This document shows, piece by piece, positions 35,035 through 43,730 of a DNA stretch of 64,000 nt. Every line of letters begins with the position of its first letter. Positions within the stretch are counted from its first letter, which is position 1. The notes beneath the pieces are model-generated. The model did no database searches. It was not told where the DNA came from and saw nothing but the letters and a program-made list of their open reading frames with translations. The DNA comes from Gemmatimonadota bacterium (GTDB lineage: Bacteria > Gemmatimonadota > Gemmatimonadetes > Longimicrobiales > Gaopeijiaceae). The stretch covers positions 53,894 through 117,893 of the forward strand of contig JAJDYN010000032.1 in NCBI GenBank assembly GCA_022825135.1. The letters are read 5' to 3'. The position numbers were made by a program, and so were the translations under genes.

Positions 35035-36549
35035 ATGGCCAGCTCGGCAGCAATCTCGGCGACACGGTTTCCCGTCCCGGACAGCGGGGAGGCGGACCGT
35101 ATCGCCCTCGAGGCCCTCAAGCGCCACTTCGGCTACCCGGGGTTCAGGCCCGGACAGGATGTGCTGGTGCGCGCGGTGCTCCAGGGCCACGACGCGCTCG
35201 GCATCCTCCCGACCGGCGGAGGAAAGAGCGTGTGCTACCAGGTCCCCGCCGCCGTACTCCCGCACGCCACCATCGTCGTCAGCCCGCTGGTGTCGCTGAT
35301 GGCCGACCAGGCGATGCGCTGCCGCGAAGCCGACATCCCCGCCGCCTTCCTCAACTCCACCCTCTCCTCGCAGGAGCGCGACCAGGTGGAGGCGCAGCTG
35401 GTCGACGGCGCGCTGCGCGTCGTCTTCGTGGCTCCGGAACGCTTCGAGAGCCGCTCCTTCCGCCAACTCCTTCCGCGCCTGCGCGTGAGCCTCCTCGCCG
35501 TCGACGAAGCCCACTGCATCTCCGAGTGGGGTCACGACTTCCGCCCCGCCTACCTGCGCCTCGACCGCCTGCGCGGGATGTTCGATGCGCCCATGATCGC
35601 GCTCACCGCCACCGCCACCCCGCGCACCCGGCGGGAGATCGTGACCCGGCTGCGGCTCGCCGACCCGGTCACCGTGGTGGGCGGCTTCGACCGCCCCAAC
35701 CTGGTGTGGGGGGTGGAGCGAGCCCGGTCGTGGAAGGAGAAGCGGGCGCGACTGCGCGACCTGGTGCGCAACCGCCCGGGCGTCACCCTCGTCTACGCGA
35801 GCAGCCGCAAGGGGGTGGAGCGCGTCCGCGACGACCTGGCCGCCCTCGGTCACACCACCGAAGCATACCACGCCGGGCTGCCGGCCGCCGAGCGCGCCCG
35901 GGTGCAGGACGCTTTCATGGCCGGGGACGCCCCCCTGGTCGCCGCCACCAACGCCTTCGGCATGGGCGTCGACAAGAGCGACGTGCGCCTGGTCATCCAC
36001 CACGAGCTCCCGCGCACCATGGAGGCGTACTACCAGGAGGCCGGCCGGGCCGGGCGCGATGGAGACACCGCGCACTGCCTGGCGCTGTGGTCGAAGGGCG
36101 ATCGCAGTGGCCAGATGGCCTTCATCGACCACAGCTACCCGCCCCCGCGAGCAGTGCGGCGCTTCTGGCGCGATCTGCGCCGCCGGGCCGCCGGGCGGAC
36201 GCGCCTGAAGGTGCCCGTCGACGAATTGCGCTCCCGCAACGGAACTCCGCTGACCCCGACCAACGTCGGCGCCCTGGCCCGCGCGCTGGCCGCCTGCCGG
36301 GTGGTGCACCTGCGCGAGGACCCTCCTGAGCAGCCCGGCGACACCCTGCACATCGACCTGCGTCCCCACGTCCGTCGACTCCCGCTGGGCCGGCTGCGCG
36401 AGCGGCGCAACGCCGAGGTGGCCAAACTGGCCGCCGTGGAGCGCTACGCCCGCACGCGCGGGTGCCGCCGCGCACGCATCCTCGGATACTTCGGGGACTC
36501 CCTCGACTCGGCCGACTGCGGCGCCTGCGACAACTGCCAGCGGGCCTGA
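35035..36549 (+). CDS. recQ: ATP-dependent DNA helicase RecQ
   Basis: The product has 504 residues from the ATG at 35035; the frame is open for 228 bases upstream without recognisable content. Helicase motifs are in order: motif 0 (FGYPGFRPGQ), Walker A TGGGKS (Lys64), DEAH 157-160, TATATPR, and motif VI QEAGRAGRDG. The zinc-binding part of the RQC region is present (CRRARILGYFGD...CGACDNC). There is no HRDC domain, so it is shorter than the 600-residue E. coli enzyme. RecQ unwinds DNA 3' to 5' in recombination repair. No partner repair gene is adjacent. Confidence 0.92.
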   Translation: MASSAAISATRFPVPDSGEADRIALEALKRHFGYPGFRPGQDVLVRAVLQGHDALGILPTGGGKSVCYQVPAAVLPHATIVVSPLVSLMADQAMRCREADIPAAFLNSTLSSQERDQVEAQLVDGALRVVFVAPERFESRSFRQLLPRLRVSLLAVDEAHCISEWGHDFRPAYLRLDRLRGMFDAPMIALTATATPRTRREIVTRLRLADPVTVVGGFDRPNLVWGVERARSWKEKRARLRDLVRNRPGVTLVYASSRKGVERVRDDLAALGHTTEAYHAGLPAAERARVQDAFMAGDAPLVAATNAFGMGVDKSDVRLVIHHELPRTMEAYYQEAGRAGRDGDTAHCLALWSKGDRSGQMAFIDHSYPPPRAVRRFWRDLRRRAAGRTRLKVPVDELRSRNGTPLTPTNVGALARALAACRVVHLREDPPEQPGDTLHIDLRPHVRRLPLGRLRERRNAEVAKLAAVERYARTRGCRRARILGYFGDSLDSADCGACDNCQRA

Positions 36550-36673
36550 TGCGCGAGGCCGATCCGCCCGGCATCCGGTAGCGCATCCCGGCGGCGGCCT
36601 CGTACCTTGGCCGCGATGGGGTGGCTCAGGCCGCGCCGTCCCTCGCCGCAGCTGCCACAGAGGATCCCGCCGC

Positions 36674-37828
36674 ATGAGCGCCCCCAGGTCCCTCGCCGTC
36701 CTCGCAATCCTCCTCGCCCACGGCCTCATCATCGCCTGCGCCCCACCCGACGAGCCGCCCCGCGCCCACTGGACCGACGTCACCGACAGCACCGAGGTGC
36801 GGCTGATCCGCGAATCGGAGTCCCTCTGCGAGGACTGCATCACCCTCGAGCAGGTGCTGGTCATGGGCGACACGATCGGCGAGGGCTACCTGCGCGCGGC
36901 CATGCACATGGTGCGCGACAGCGCCGGCAACTACTGGTTCGGTCAGTACGAGGCGGTGAAGGTCTTCGACGCATCCGGCGAGTACGTGGGAGAAGTCGGC
37001 CGCGCAGGCGAGGGACCGCTGGAGTGGGACAACGCGATGCCCGTGCATGCGGACGCCGCGGGACGGGTGCATGTGTTCGATTCGGGCAACTACCGCTACA
37101 GCGTAGTCGGTCCGGATTTCACGCTCGTCGAGGAGCAGAGGCTGCTGGACCACGTGACCGATGTCCATGCCCTCGGAGATGGCGAGCGATGGGTGCTGAA
37201 CATGTGGCATCCCACTCCCGATGCAATCGGGTCGCCCCTCCACGTCTGGGAGGGCGGAGAGATCGTTCGGTCCTTTGGCGACTTCGTCGATCCCACGAAT
37301 CCAAGGGCCGACACCGACGCCTGGCGGATCTTCACTACCGACGGTGCCCATCGGACGTACTCAGCGGAGCAGTACGGGAGCTACGAAATCGAGGTGTGGA
37401 GCGACACCGGCCGCCGCATCACGGGCTTCCTCGAGCCCGGGTTCAACGATCCTCCCCGCGACCCGGAAGCTCCGGAGTCCCCGGACAACCCTCCCTCCAG
37501 CACGATTCGCGCGCTGCGCGTCGATCCCGAGGACCGGCTTTGGGTGTTGTCATGGCGGCTTCGGGACGACTGGCTGGACATGATGGAGGAGCGCCGCGGA
37601 CCCGACGGGCGCGTCACGCTCGAGATGAAGCCCGGCCTCGAGACCATTGACCGGATGGACGGTCAGATCGACGTCATCGACCTCACCACCGCGACCGTGA
37701 TCGCCCGCACCAGGATGGAGGGCGTGGTGGTCGTCGACTTCCTGGGAGACGACGCTCTGTGGGCGGGCGAGTTTCTGGGCGCGGGCCATCTCCGCGCCGG
37801 CATCTGGGAGATAGGCCTCAGCCCCTGA
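36674..37828 (+). CDS. Six-bladed beta-propeller lipoprotein (second member)
   Basis: The 384-residue protein has a signal peptide and lipobox LIIAC (Cys22). The body resembles the propeller lipoprotein at 18605: NYWFGQYEAVKVFDASGEYV, GRAGEGPLEWDNAMPVH, GRVHVFDSGNYRYSVV and LRVDPEDRLWVLSWR. Such proteins bind ligands or partners through the propeller; no active site can be named. It stands alone, 124 bases after recQ. Confidence 0.78.
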   Translation: MSAPRSLAVLAILLAHGLIIACAPPDEPPRAHWTDVTDSTEVRLIRESESLCEDCITLEQVLVMGDTIGEGYLRAAMHMVRDSAGNYWFGQYEAVKVFDASGEYVGEVGRAGEGPLEWDNAMPVHADAAGRVHVFDSGNYRYSVVGPDFTLVEEQRLLDHVTDVHALGDGERWVLNMWHPTPDAIGSPLHVWEGGEIVRSFGDFVDPTNPRADTDAWRIFTTDGAHRTYSAEQYGSYEIEVWSDTGRRITGFLEPGFNDPPRDPEAPESPDNPPSSTIRALRVDPEDRLWVLSWRLRDDWLDMMEERRGPDGRVTLEMKPGLETIDRMDGQIDVIDLTTATVIARTRMEGVVVVDFLGDDALWAGEFLGAGHLRAGIWEIGLSP

Positions 37829-38072
37829 TCACGCATCGCGCATCCCTTGCAGATTGCTTCCGGAGTTCGCTGGGATCCGGGTCCTGCGAGGCACGACGAT
37901 GACCATGTCGGGAACTCCGCGGCGACGCACCTCCCAACCCGCATCCTATCGACGCCCGCGGTGTACATTCCACATGTCCTGCGTTCCCGCCAACCCGGAT
38001 ACCGGCCTTCGCGACCCCTCTGGGATACAATCATATAAACAATTATTAGCAAATGACTTACCATATTTCATA

Positions 38073-38087
38073 TGATGTAACACATCA
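38073..38087. promoter_or_regulatory. Inverted repeat in AT-rich island, candidate operator
   Basis: TGATGT-AAC-ACATCA is a perfect 6-bp inverted repeat ending 14 bases before the acyl-CoA dehydrogenase start. It lies in a sharply AT-rich stretch (about 38024-38090) within an otherwise GC-rich window. A dimeric repressor of the FadR or TetR kind binding here would block the gene. The regulator is not known. Confidence 0.5.
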
Positions 38088-38101
38088 ATCTGGATCGAGT
38101 G

Positions 38102-39343
38102 ATGGAACCCTATCTCGGCCCTGATCACACCCGCCTGCGCGAGCGCGTCAGAGCCTTCGCCCTGGAACACATCGCGCCCATCGCCGCCGAGATCGACCGC
38201 ACCCAGACCTTCCCGTGGGAGAACGTGCGCGCGATGGGCGAAATGGGACTCCTGGGCGTGCCCATTCCCGAAGAGTACGGGGGCATGGGCCGCGACTACC
38301 TGAGCTACATCCTCATCGTCGAGGAACTGGCTCGGCACGACGCGAGCCACGCCATCACGGTGTCGGCGCACACGACGCTCGGAGCCAGCCCGATCCTGAC
38401 GTTCGGGACGGAGGTGCAGAAGCAAAGGTTCCTGCCCCTGCTCGCCACCGGTCGCGTGCTGGGGGGCTTCGGGCTCACCGAGCCGGCGGCGGGATCGGAC
38501 TCGGCCGGCACGCGCACGCGTGCGGTGCGCGAGGGAGACGGCTACCGCATCAACGGCTCCAAGATCTTCATCACCCACGCCGGCGTCGGGGAGATCTTCA
38601 CCATCACGGCGCTCACCAATGCGGCGCGGGGCACCCGCGGCATCACCAGCTTCATCGTCACCAAGCCGACGTGCGACCTGGAGACGGCGCGCCGTCTGGG
38701 GGTGGGGCACAGCGCGGAACTCGACTTCACCGCGGGCGTTCGGGCGGGGGGCAAGGAAGACAAGATGGGGTGGCGGGCGTCGGATACCCGGGAGCTGGTG
38801 CTGGACGACGTCTTCGTGCCGGCCGGGAACCGGCTCGGGGCCGAGGGCGAGGGCTTCGTGAACTTCATGCGCACCCTCGATGCCGGCCGCATTGGAATCG
38901 CCGCGCTGGCCCTCGGCATCGCCGAGGGAGCTTTTGACGCCGCCTTGGAGTATACGTTGCAACGGAAACGTTACGGGCACAGGATTTACGACTATCAGGC
39001 GGTTCAATTCCGCTTGTCCGACATGGCCACGGGGATCCAGGCCGCCAGGCATCTGACCTATCACGCTGCCTGGCTCAAGGATCAGGGACGCCCCTTCTCC
39101 AAGGAAGCCTCCATGGCGAAGCTGTTCGCCTCGGAGCTGTCGATGCGCGCCACCACGGAGGCGGTCGAGCTTCTGGGAGGCGCCGGGTACACGAACGACT
39201 ACCCGGTGGAACGGATGTTTCGCGACGCGAAAGTGTGCGAGATCGGAGAGGGCACGAGCGAGATTCAGCGCTTGCTGATCGCTCGCCACGTGGTGCGCGA
39301 GGTCGGCGGAAGCGGAGTGGCCGCGGAGCGTAAGGCGGGGTAG
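38102..39343 (+). CDS. Acyl-CoA dehydrogenase
   Basis: The product has 413 residues from the ATG at 38102; a GTG three bases earlier would add one. Family features: LGVPIPEEYGGMGRDYLSY, FGLTEPAAGSDSAGTRTRA (FAD/substrate), IVTKPT, RKRYGHRIYDYQAVQFRL and the catalytic-base segment CEIGEGTSEIQRLLIARHV. It oxidises acyl-CoA to trans-2-enoyl-CoA with FAD, passing electrons to ETF. A stretch of about 25 residues (from CDLETARRLG to AGVRAG) sits in the substrate-domain loop, where most members have a short glycine turn. It is monocistronic between a propeller gene and RNase E/G. Confidence 0.92.
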   Translation: MEPYLGPDHTRLRERVRAFALEHIAPIAAEIDRTQTFPWENVRAMGEMGLLGVPIPEEYGGMGRDYLSYILIVEELARHDASHAITVSAHTTLGASPILTFGTEVQKQRFLPLLATGRVLGGFGLTEPAAGSDSAGTRTRAVREGDGYRINGSKIFITHAGVGEIFTITALTNAARGTRGITSFIVTKPTCDLETARRLGVGHSAELDFTAGVRAGGKEDKMGWRASDTRELVLDDVFVPAGNRLGAEGEGFVNFMRTLDAGRIGIAALALGIAEGAFDAALEYTLQRKRYGHRIYDYQAVQFRLSDMATGIQAARHLTYHAAWLKDQGRPFSKEASMAKLFASELSMRATTEAVELLGGAGYTNDYPVERMFRDAKVCEIGEGTSEIQRLLIARHVVREVGGSGVAAERKAG

Positions 39344-39394
39344 GGAGGCCCCAGGGCCGTCCCGGGCCCCGCGACTCGCGGAGAAACCAGGGAT

Positions 39395-40909
39395 TTGAGG
39401 AGACAGATCATCATCAGCGCGTCCTCGCGCGAGACGCGGGTGGCGCTACTGGAAGACAAACGACTCGTAGAATTGATGCTGGACCGCCCGGACCAGGGAC
39501 GGTTGGTGGGCGACGTGTTCCTGGGACGCGTGGAGGCGGTTCTTCCCGGCATTCAGGCGGCCTTCGTCGACATCGGCGTCGAGAAGGCGGGCTTTCTGCA
39601 CGTCTCGGATGTGGTTCATCAGGACGTTGAGCCGTCGGAGAACGGCCGCGACGGCCCGAACACGCCGATCCAGAAGCTGCTGAACAAGGGCGACCGGGTC
39701 ACCGTGCAGGTCACCAAGGAGCCCATCGGCACCAAGGGGCCGCGCCTGACCGCCCAGGTCTCGCTGGCCGGACGCTTCCTCGTCTACATGCCGTTCTCGT
39801 CGCGCGTCGGCGTGAGCCGCAAGATCGAGGACCGGAGGCAGCGGTCGCGGCTGCGTGCCCTTGCCCGCAGGGTCGTCCCGGCCGATTCCGGCGGGGTGAT
39901 CGTGCGCACGGTGGGGGAGGAGGCGACCGAGAAGCGGTTCGCGCGCGAGTTCGAGACCCTCCGGGGGAGCTGGCTGGAGATCCAGCGGACGGCGAAGGCC
40001 GCTGCCAGGCCCGGGGTCGTACGCCGCGAAGCGCGTCTGATCAGCGGGGTCATCCGGGATCTGTTCAGCGACAAGTTCGACTCGCTGACGGTGGATTCGC
40101 CCGTCATCTTTCGGGAGATCGAGGGTTACGTGCAGGGCGTGGCTCCCGACCTGCTGGACCGGCTGAAGCTGTACCGGGGGCAGGAGCCGCTGTTCGACGT
40201 TCACGGGATCGAAGAGGAGATTCACCGCTCGTTCCGGCGCAAGGTGGGGCTCAAGTCCGGCGGCCATCTGGTGATCGAGCCGACCGAGGCGCTGGTATCG
40301 ATCGACGTGAACACCGGGCGCTTCGCCGGCCGGAAGAAGAACGATCCCGCGTCGCTCATCCGGAAGACCAACCTGGAAGCGGCGCGCGAGATCGCCCGCC
40401 AGCTCCGGCTGCGTGACGTCGGTGGAATCGTGGTCGTGGACTTCATCGACATGGACACGCAGAAGGACCGCGACAAGGTGTTGCACGAACTCCGCACCCA
40501 CCTGGGGCGCGACCGTGCCCGCACCCGCGCGTTCGCCGTCTCCGAGCTCGGGCTGATCGAGATGACCCGCCAGCGGGTGCGGCCGTCGATCTTCACCTCG
40601 ATCACGGATGCGTGCACCCATTGCGGAGGGCTGGGCCGCGTCTTCGCGCCCGACACCGTGATGCGCCGGGTGGAGCGCAGCCTCAAGCGCGCCGCCGCGG
40701 CGAAGAGCGAGCGCAGTCTGACGGTGCGCATCCACCCCGAGGTGGCGCTGCACGTGCTCGACTCCGAGCCGGACTTTCGCAACCGGGTCTCGAGCGCCAC
40801 CGGCCTGGAGATCAGCCTGCGCGACGATCCTCTGCTGGGCGAAGACGAGTTCCGCCTGCTCTCGGGCCGGGCCCAGGTGGACGTGACCGGGAAGTACGCG
40901 ACCGTATAG
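39395..40909 (+). CDS. Ribonuclease E/G family protein
   Basis: The 504-residue protein starts at TTG 39395. An S1 domain lies near residues 35-120 (RVEAVLPGIQAAFVDIGVEKAGFLHVSD). The catalytic DNase I-like part has magnesium ligands Asp304 (IDVNTGRF) and Asp349 (DFIDMD). The zinc-link cysteines are Cys407 and Cys410 (CTHCGG). The length is that of RNase G, or of the E catalytic half without the long C-terminal scaffold. It cleaves 5'-monophosphorylated single-stranded RNA in mRNA decay and rRNA maturation. It is next to rplU and rpmA, as in many bacteria. Confidence 0.93.
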   Translation: MRRQIIISASSRETRVALLEDKRLVELMLDRPDQGRLVGDVFLGRVEAVLPGIQAAFVDIGVEKAGFLHVSDVVHQDVEPSENGRDGPNTPIQKLLNKGDRVTVQVTKEPIGTKGPRLTAQVSLAGRFLVYMPFSSRVGVSRKIEDRRQRSRLRALARRVVPADSGGVIVRTVGEEATEKRFAREFETLRGSWLEIQRTAKAAARPGVVRREARLISGVIRDLFSDKFDSLTVDSPVIFREIEGYVQGVAPDLLDRLKLYRGQEPLFDVHGIEEEIHRSFRRKVGLKSGGHLVIEPTEALVSIDVNTGRFAGRKKNDPASLIRKTNLEAAREIARQLRLRDVGGIVVVDFIDMDTQKDRDKVLHELRTHLGRDRARTRAFAVSELGLIEMTRQRVRPSIFTSITDACTHCGGLGRVFAPDTVMRRVERSLKRAAAAKSERSLTVRIHPEVALHVLDSEPDFRNRVSSATGLEISLRDDPLLGEDEFRLLSGRAQVDVTGKYATV

Positions 40910-40914
40910 ACACG

Positions 40915-40940
40915 CTGGCCGGGTGCCCTGGCCGGGTGCC
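40915..40940. repeat. 13-bp tandem repeat, two copies
   Basis: CTGGCCGGGTGCC occurs at 40915-40927 and again at 40928-40940 with no gap, directly upstream of the presumed rplU promoter. It may be a slippage product. Confidence 0.8.
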
Positions 40941-40941
40941 C

Positions 40942-40969
40942 TTGACCTCGCCCGGCGACTCTGTAGGTT
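40942..40969 (+). promoter_or_regulatory. Candidate rplU promoter
   Basis: TTGACC (40942-40947) and TAGGTT (40964-40969) are separated by 16 bases, giving a plausible housekeeping promoter 69 bases before the rplU start. Confidence 0.4.
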
Positions 40970-40974
40970 TTTCG

Positions 40975-40999
40975 GGCTGCGGAGCCTTGCGCCGCAGCC
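40975..40999 (+). promoter_or_regulatory. Stem-loop in the rplU leader
   Basis: GGCTGCGG (40975-40982) pairs perfectly with CCGCAGCC (40992-40999) around a 9-base loop, 38 bases before the rplU ATG. There is no T-run after it, so a leader structure, possibly for autogenous control or RNase processing, is more likely than a terminator. Confidence 0.5.
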
Positions 41000-41037
41000 G
41001 CCTTGTCCGGGATCTCCATCTACATGAAGAGGCAGGC

Positions 41038-41352
41038 ATGTACGCGGTGTTCGAGAGCGGCGGAAAGCAGTTCAGGGCCGAGCCGGGTCTCCGGCTGCGG
41101 ATCCCCGCGCTTGCCGCCGAGGAGGGCTCGACGGTCACCTTCGATCGCGTGCTGATTACGGGTGGAGCCGATGGCGAGCCGGAGGTCGGGACGCCCACGG
41201 TCGAGGGCGCCGCGGTGCGGGCCGAGGTGCTGGCGCACGGAAAGGACCGCAAGCTCATCATCTTCAAGCGCAAGCGCCGGAAGGGATACCGCAAGAAGCA
41301 GGGTCATCGCCAGAAGTTCACCGAAGTGCGCATCGACGAGATCGTCACGTAG
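41038..41352 (+). CDS. rplU: 50S ribosomal protein L21
   Basis: The 104-residue protein is of normal L21 length. Family features are [20 protein letters not shown] at the N-terminus and the basic C-terminal RNA-binding stretch [16 protein letters not shown]. It binds 23S rRNA domain VI together with L20. It lies between RNase E/G and rpmA in the conserved order. A leader hairpin and a promoter candidate precede it. Confidence 0.97.
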   Translation: MYAVFESGGKQFRAEPGLRLRIPALAAEEGSTVTFDRVLITGGADGEPEVGTPTVEGAAVRAEVLAHGKDRKLIIFKRKRRKGYRKKQGHRQKFTEVRIDEIVT

Positions 41353-41378
41353 CAGTCCGAGCCGGGAAGGAACCCGAG

Positions 41379-41630
41379 ATGGCACACAAGAAAGGCGTCG
41401 GCTCAAGCCGAAACGGACGCGACTCGAAGCCGAAGTTCCTGGGCGTCAAGCGCTACGGCGGACAGCCCGTGACCGCCGGCAGCATCCTTGTGCGCCAGCG
41501 GGGCACCCGCTTCCATCCGGGCACCAATGTCGGCAGGGGGGGCGACGACACCCTGTTCGCGCTGGTCGACGGCGTGGTGAAGTTCGAGCGGCGCCGGAAC
41601 CGCCAGTTCGTCTCGGTGAGCCCGAACTAG
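41379..41630 (+). CDS. rpmA: 50S ribosomal protein L27
   Basis: The 83-residue protein has the standard N-terminus [16 protein letters not shown] without a cleavable extension, then LGVKRYGGQ and [17 protein letters not shown]. Its N-terminal tail reaches the peptidyl-transferase centre. An AAGGA ribosome site precedes the ATG. The usual next gene, obgE, is not here; instead a chorismate mutase gene on the other strand overlaps the stop codon by four bases. Confidence 0.97.
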   Translation: MAHKKGVGSSRNGRDSKPKFLGVKRYGGQPVTAGSILVRQRGTRFHPGTNVGRGGDDTLFALVDGVVKFERRRNRQFVSVSPN

Positions 41631-41965
41631 CGCGCCGGATCGGGAGGTGGGTCCGGCCATCCCGGCCGGCGTCCTCCCTGAGCCTCGCGCGCCGAGGCGA
41701 TGATGCGCCAGAGGATGTCGCGCGCCATCTCCGGGTCCACTCCCAGTTCGCGCGCCCGCACGGCCGCCTGACGCACCATCCGCGCTTCGCGGGCCGGGTC
41801 GAGGACCGGAAGGCCCAGTTCCTTCTTCACCCTCCCGATCTCGATGGCGAGGTTGCGACGTTCTCCCATCAGTTCGATGAGCCGGTCGGTCACCGCGCTC
41901 ATCACTTCCCGCATGCGAGCCAGCCGCTCCTCCGGCGGGCCTGCCGCTTCCGTGGGGTCAGTCAT
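41627..41965 (-). CDS. Chorismate mutase, AroQ class
   Basis: The 112-residue, all-helical protein matches the AroQ fold: [20 protein letters not shown], the substrate-binding [11 protein letters not shown] (Arg and Glu), and a C-terminal helix [12 protein letters not shown]. It converts chorismate to prephenate for Phe and Tyr. There is no fused dehydratase or dehydrogenase. Its start overlaps the end of the SSF symporter gene by 8 bases, so it is the last gene of the leftward operon, an odd place for a biosynthetic enzyme. Confidence 0.85.
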   Translation of the reverse strand: MTDPTEAAGPPEERLARMREVMSAVTDRLIELMGERRNLAIEIGRVKKELGLPVLDPAREARMVRQAAVRARELGVDPEMARDILWRIIASAREAQGGRRPGWPDPPPDPAR

Positions 41966-43454
41966 GGGTTGCCGATGAACCTCGCGGGTTGAGGAAGGCC
42001 TGGGTGTGATCCCGGTCCTGCGGCCGGGTGGCGAGGCTCACCCCCACCAGCACCGGAATGTGGACCATGAGCCCCAGTATCCCCTCGTGCAGGTCGAGGG
42101 GACGCAGTTCCATCCCCAGATACCCGGTGGTAAAGAAGAAGACCGCAGTCGCCGAGCCCGCGACCAGACCGGCCACGATGCCCGGGGTCGTGGCGCGCCG
42201 CCAGAAGAGCGCCGCGCAGATGGGAGGCGCGAACTGGCATATGATGCCGTATGCGGTCAGCAGCAGCACCACCAGCGAGGAATCCTCGTCCAGCGCGAAC
42301 CAGTACGCGACCACCCCCACCACCAGGACCAGCACCTGCATCAGACGGCGCTGGCCGGCATCGCTCAGGCGGCGGAAGGGGCCGATGCCGTCCTCCACCG
42401 TCACGGATGCCGCGGCGTGCAGGAGCGCGTCCCCGGTGGACATGGACGCGGAGAGGGCACCGGCGCAGAAGAGGCCCACGACCAGCACCGGCAGCTCGGA
42501 GCGCAGGATGAGGAACGGGAGGATGAAGTCGGCGTTGGGGGGGGACTCCGGCAGCAGCACTCCGGTGAAGCCGATCAGGAAGACCGGGATCAGGAAGAGC
42601 TGGAAGGTGGGGAAGAGGACCACCGTGCGGCGCAGTGTGCGGTCGTCGCGCGCGGTGAAGGCCTTCATGAAGAGGTGGGGCCACATCATGAGCCCGATCG
42701 CGCTCACCAGGATGGCGCTCGAGTAGCCGCCCCAGCTCCAGGGATCGCCCGCGGCGGTGAGGCCCGGAACCGAGAGCATCTCCGGACGCTCGGCCAGGAT
42801 GCGCTCGAACATCTCTCCCACCCCCCCGTACAGCCGGAAGGGCAGGTAGATGCCGAGCGACCAGGCGATCGCGACCATGAAGATGCCCTGGAAGGTGTTG
42901 GTCCATCCCACCGCGGCCACCCCGCTGGTCAGCACGTACAGGGCCACGATGCCGTACGCGATCGCCGCGCCCACGGCCAGCGGCACATGGCCGTCGGTGA
43001 CCGCCTCGATGACGATGCCCGCCCCCTGCATCTGCAGGGTGACGTAGGGTACGAAGGCCGCCACCGAAAGCGCCGCCATCAGCGCGGACAGGAAGCGCGA
43101 CGGGAAACGTCCGACCAGCAGCTGCGCCTGGGTTACGTAGCCGAAGCGCCGTCCGAGCGCGGCCGCGTGCGGCCCGATGAAGTACCACGGAGCGATTCCG
43201 AGGGCGCCGTAGGAGAGGATGTAGAAGGCCGCGGCGCCACGGGAGTAGGCCCAGCCCGGCCCGCCCAGGAAGGCGAAGGCGGAAAAGACGGTCGCCCCGG
43301 TGACGAAATACATCACCAGCAACCCGAAGCGGCGGTCTCCGGCCACATATCCGGTCACGCTCCGGGAGGCGCGCCGGCCCGCCATCAGCCCGATGCCAAG
43401 GGTCACCGCCAGGTAGACCAGGATCAGGCCCGCGATCAGCTGCCAGCGTTCCAT
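41958..43454 (-). CDS. SSF family sodium:solute symporter
   Basis: The 498-residue protein has about 13 hydrophobic helices and matches the sodium/solute symporter family: GYVAGDRRFGLLVMYFVTGA, SAFAFLGGPGWAYSRGAAAF, YVTQAQLLVGRFPSRFLSAL and GALSASMSTGDALLHAAA, the latter near the Na2 site. The substrate is unknown; an organic acid would suit the neighbouring acyl-CoA genes. Its start codon directly follows the stop of a DUF3311 gene (TAGATG), the usual partner arrangement. Confidence 0.92.
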   Translation of the reverse strand: MERWQLIAGLILVYLAVTLGIGLMAGRRASRSVTGYVAGDRRFGLLVMYFVTGATVFSAFAFLGGPGWAYSRGAAAFYILSYGALGIAPWYFIGPHAAALGRRFGYVTQAQLLVGRFPSRFLSALMAALSVAAFVPYVTLQMQGAGIVIEAVTDGHVPLAVGAAIAYGIVALYVLTSGVAAVGWTNTFQGIFMVAIAWSLGIYLPFRLYGGVGEMFERILAERPEMLSVPGLTAAGDPWSWGGYSSAILVSAIGLMMWPHLFMKAFTARDDRTLRRTVVLFPTFQLFLIPVFLIGFTGVLLPESPPNADFILPFLILRSELPVLVVGLFCAGALSASMSTGDALLHAAASVTVEDGIGPFRRLSDAGQRRLMQVLVLVVGVVAYWFALDEDSSLVVLLLTAYGIICQFAPPICAALFWRRATTPGIVAGLVAGSATAVFFFTTGYLGMELRPLDLHEGILGLMVHIPVLVGVSLATRPQDRDHTQAFLNPRGSSATHD

Positions 43455-43730
43455 CTACCCGGCACCTCCGGCCCGCGAGTCCTGTCCCGGCCGGCCTCGG
43501 GCGTCCGCGTCGGGCCCGCCAGCGCGGTTCCGTTCCTCCGAGCGGTCCAGCACGAAGAGCACCACCGCCCCGAACCCCACCCAAAGCCCGATCGCGGCCA
43601 TGTTGAATGGGAGGCCCAGCACCAGCGGCAGGGGGCGGTTGAAGGGGACGAAGCCCGGCCAGGTGACGAAGATCAGGAAGAGCACGAAGTAGACCGTGGC
43701 CGCGGCGCGCACCAGCTTCACCCGGTTCAT
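43455..43730 (-). CDS. DUF3311 small membrane protein, symporter partner
   Basis: The 91-residue protein has two hydrophobic segments (about residues 8-26 and 38-60) and the pattern FVTWPGFVPFNRPLPLVLGL and PFNMAAIGLW of DUF3311. Members are encoded just upstream of SSF symporters and are thought to be accessory subunits. The ATG overlaps the hydratase stop (ATGA), and the stop abuts the symporter start. The charged C-terminal tail is variable. Confidence 0.85.
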   Translation of the reverse strand: MNRVKLVRAAATVYFVLFLIFVTWPGFVPFNRPLPLVLGLPFNMAAIGLWVGFGAVVLFVLDRSEERNRAGGPDADARGRPGQDSRAGGAG

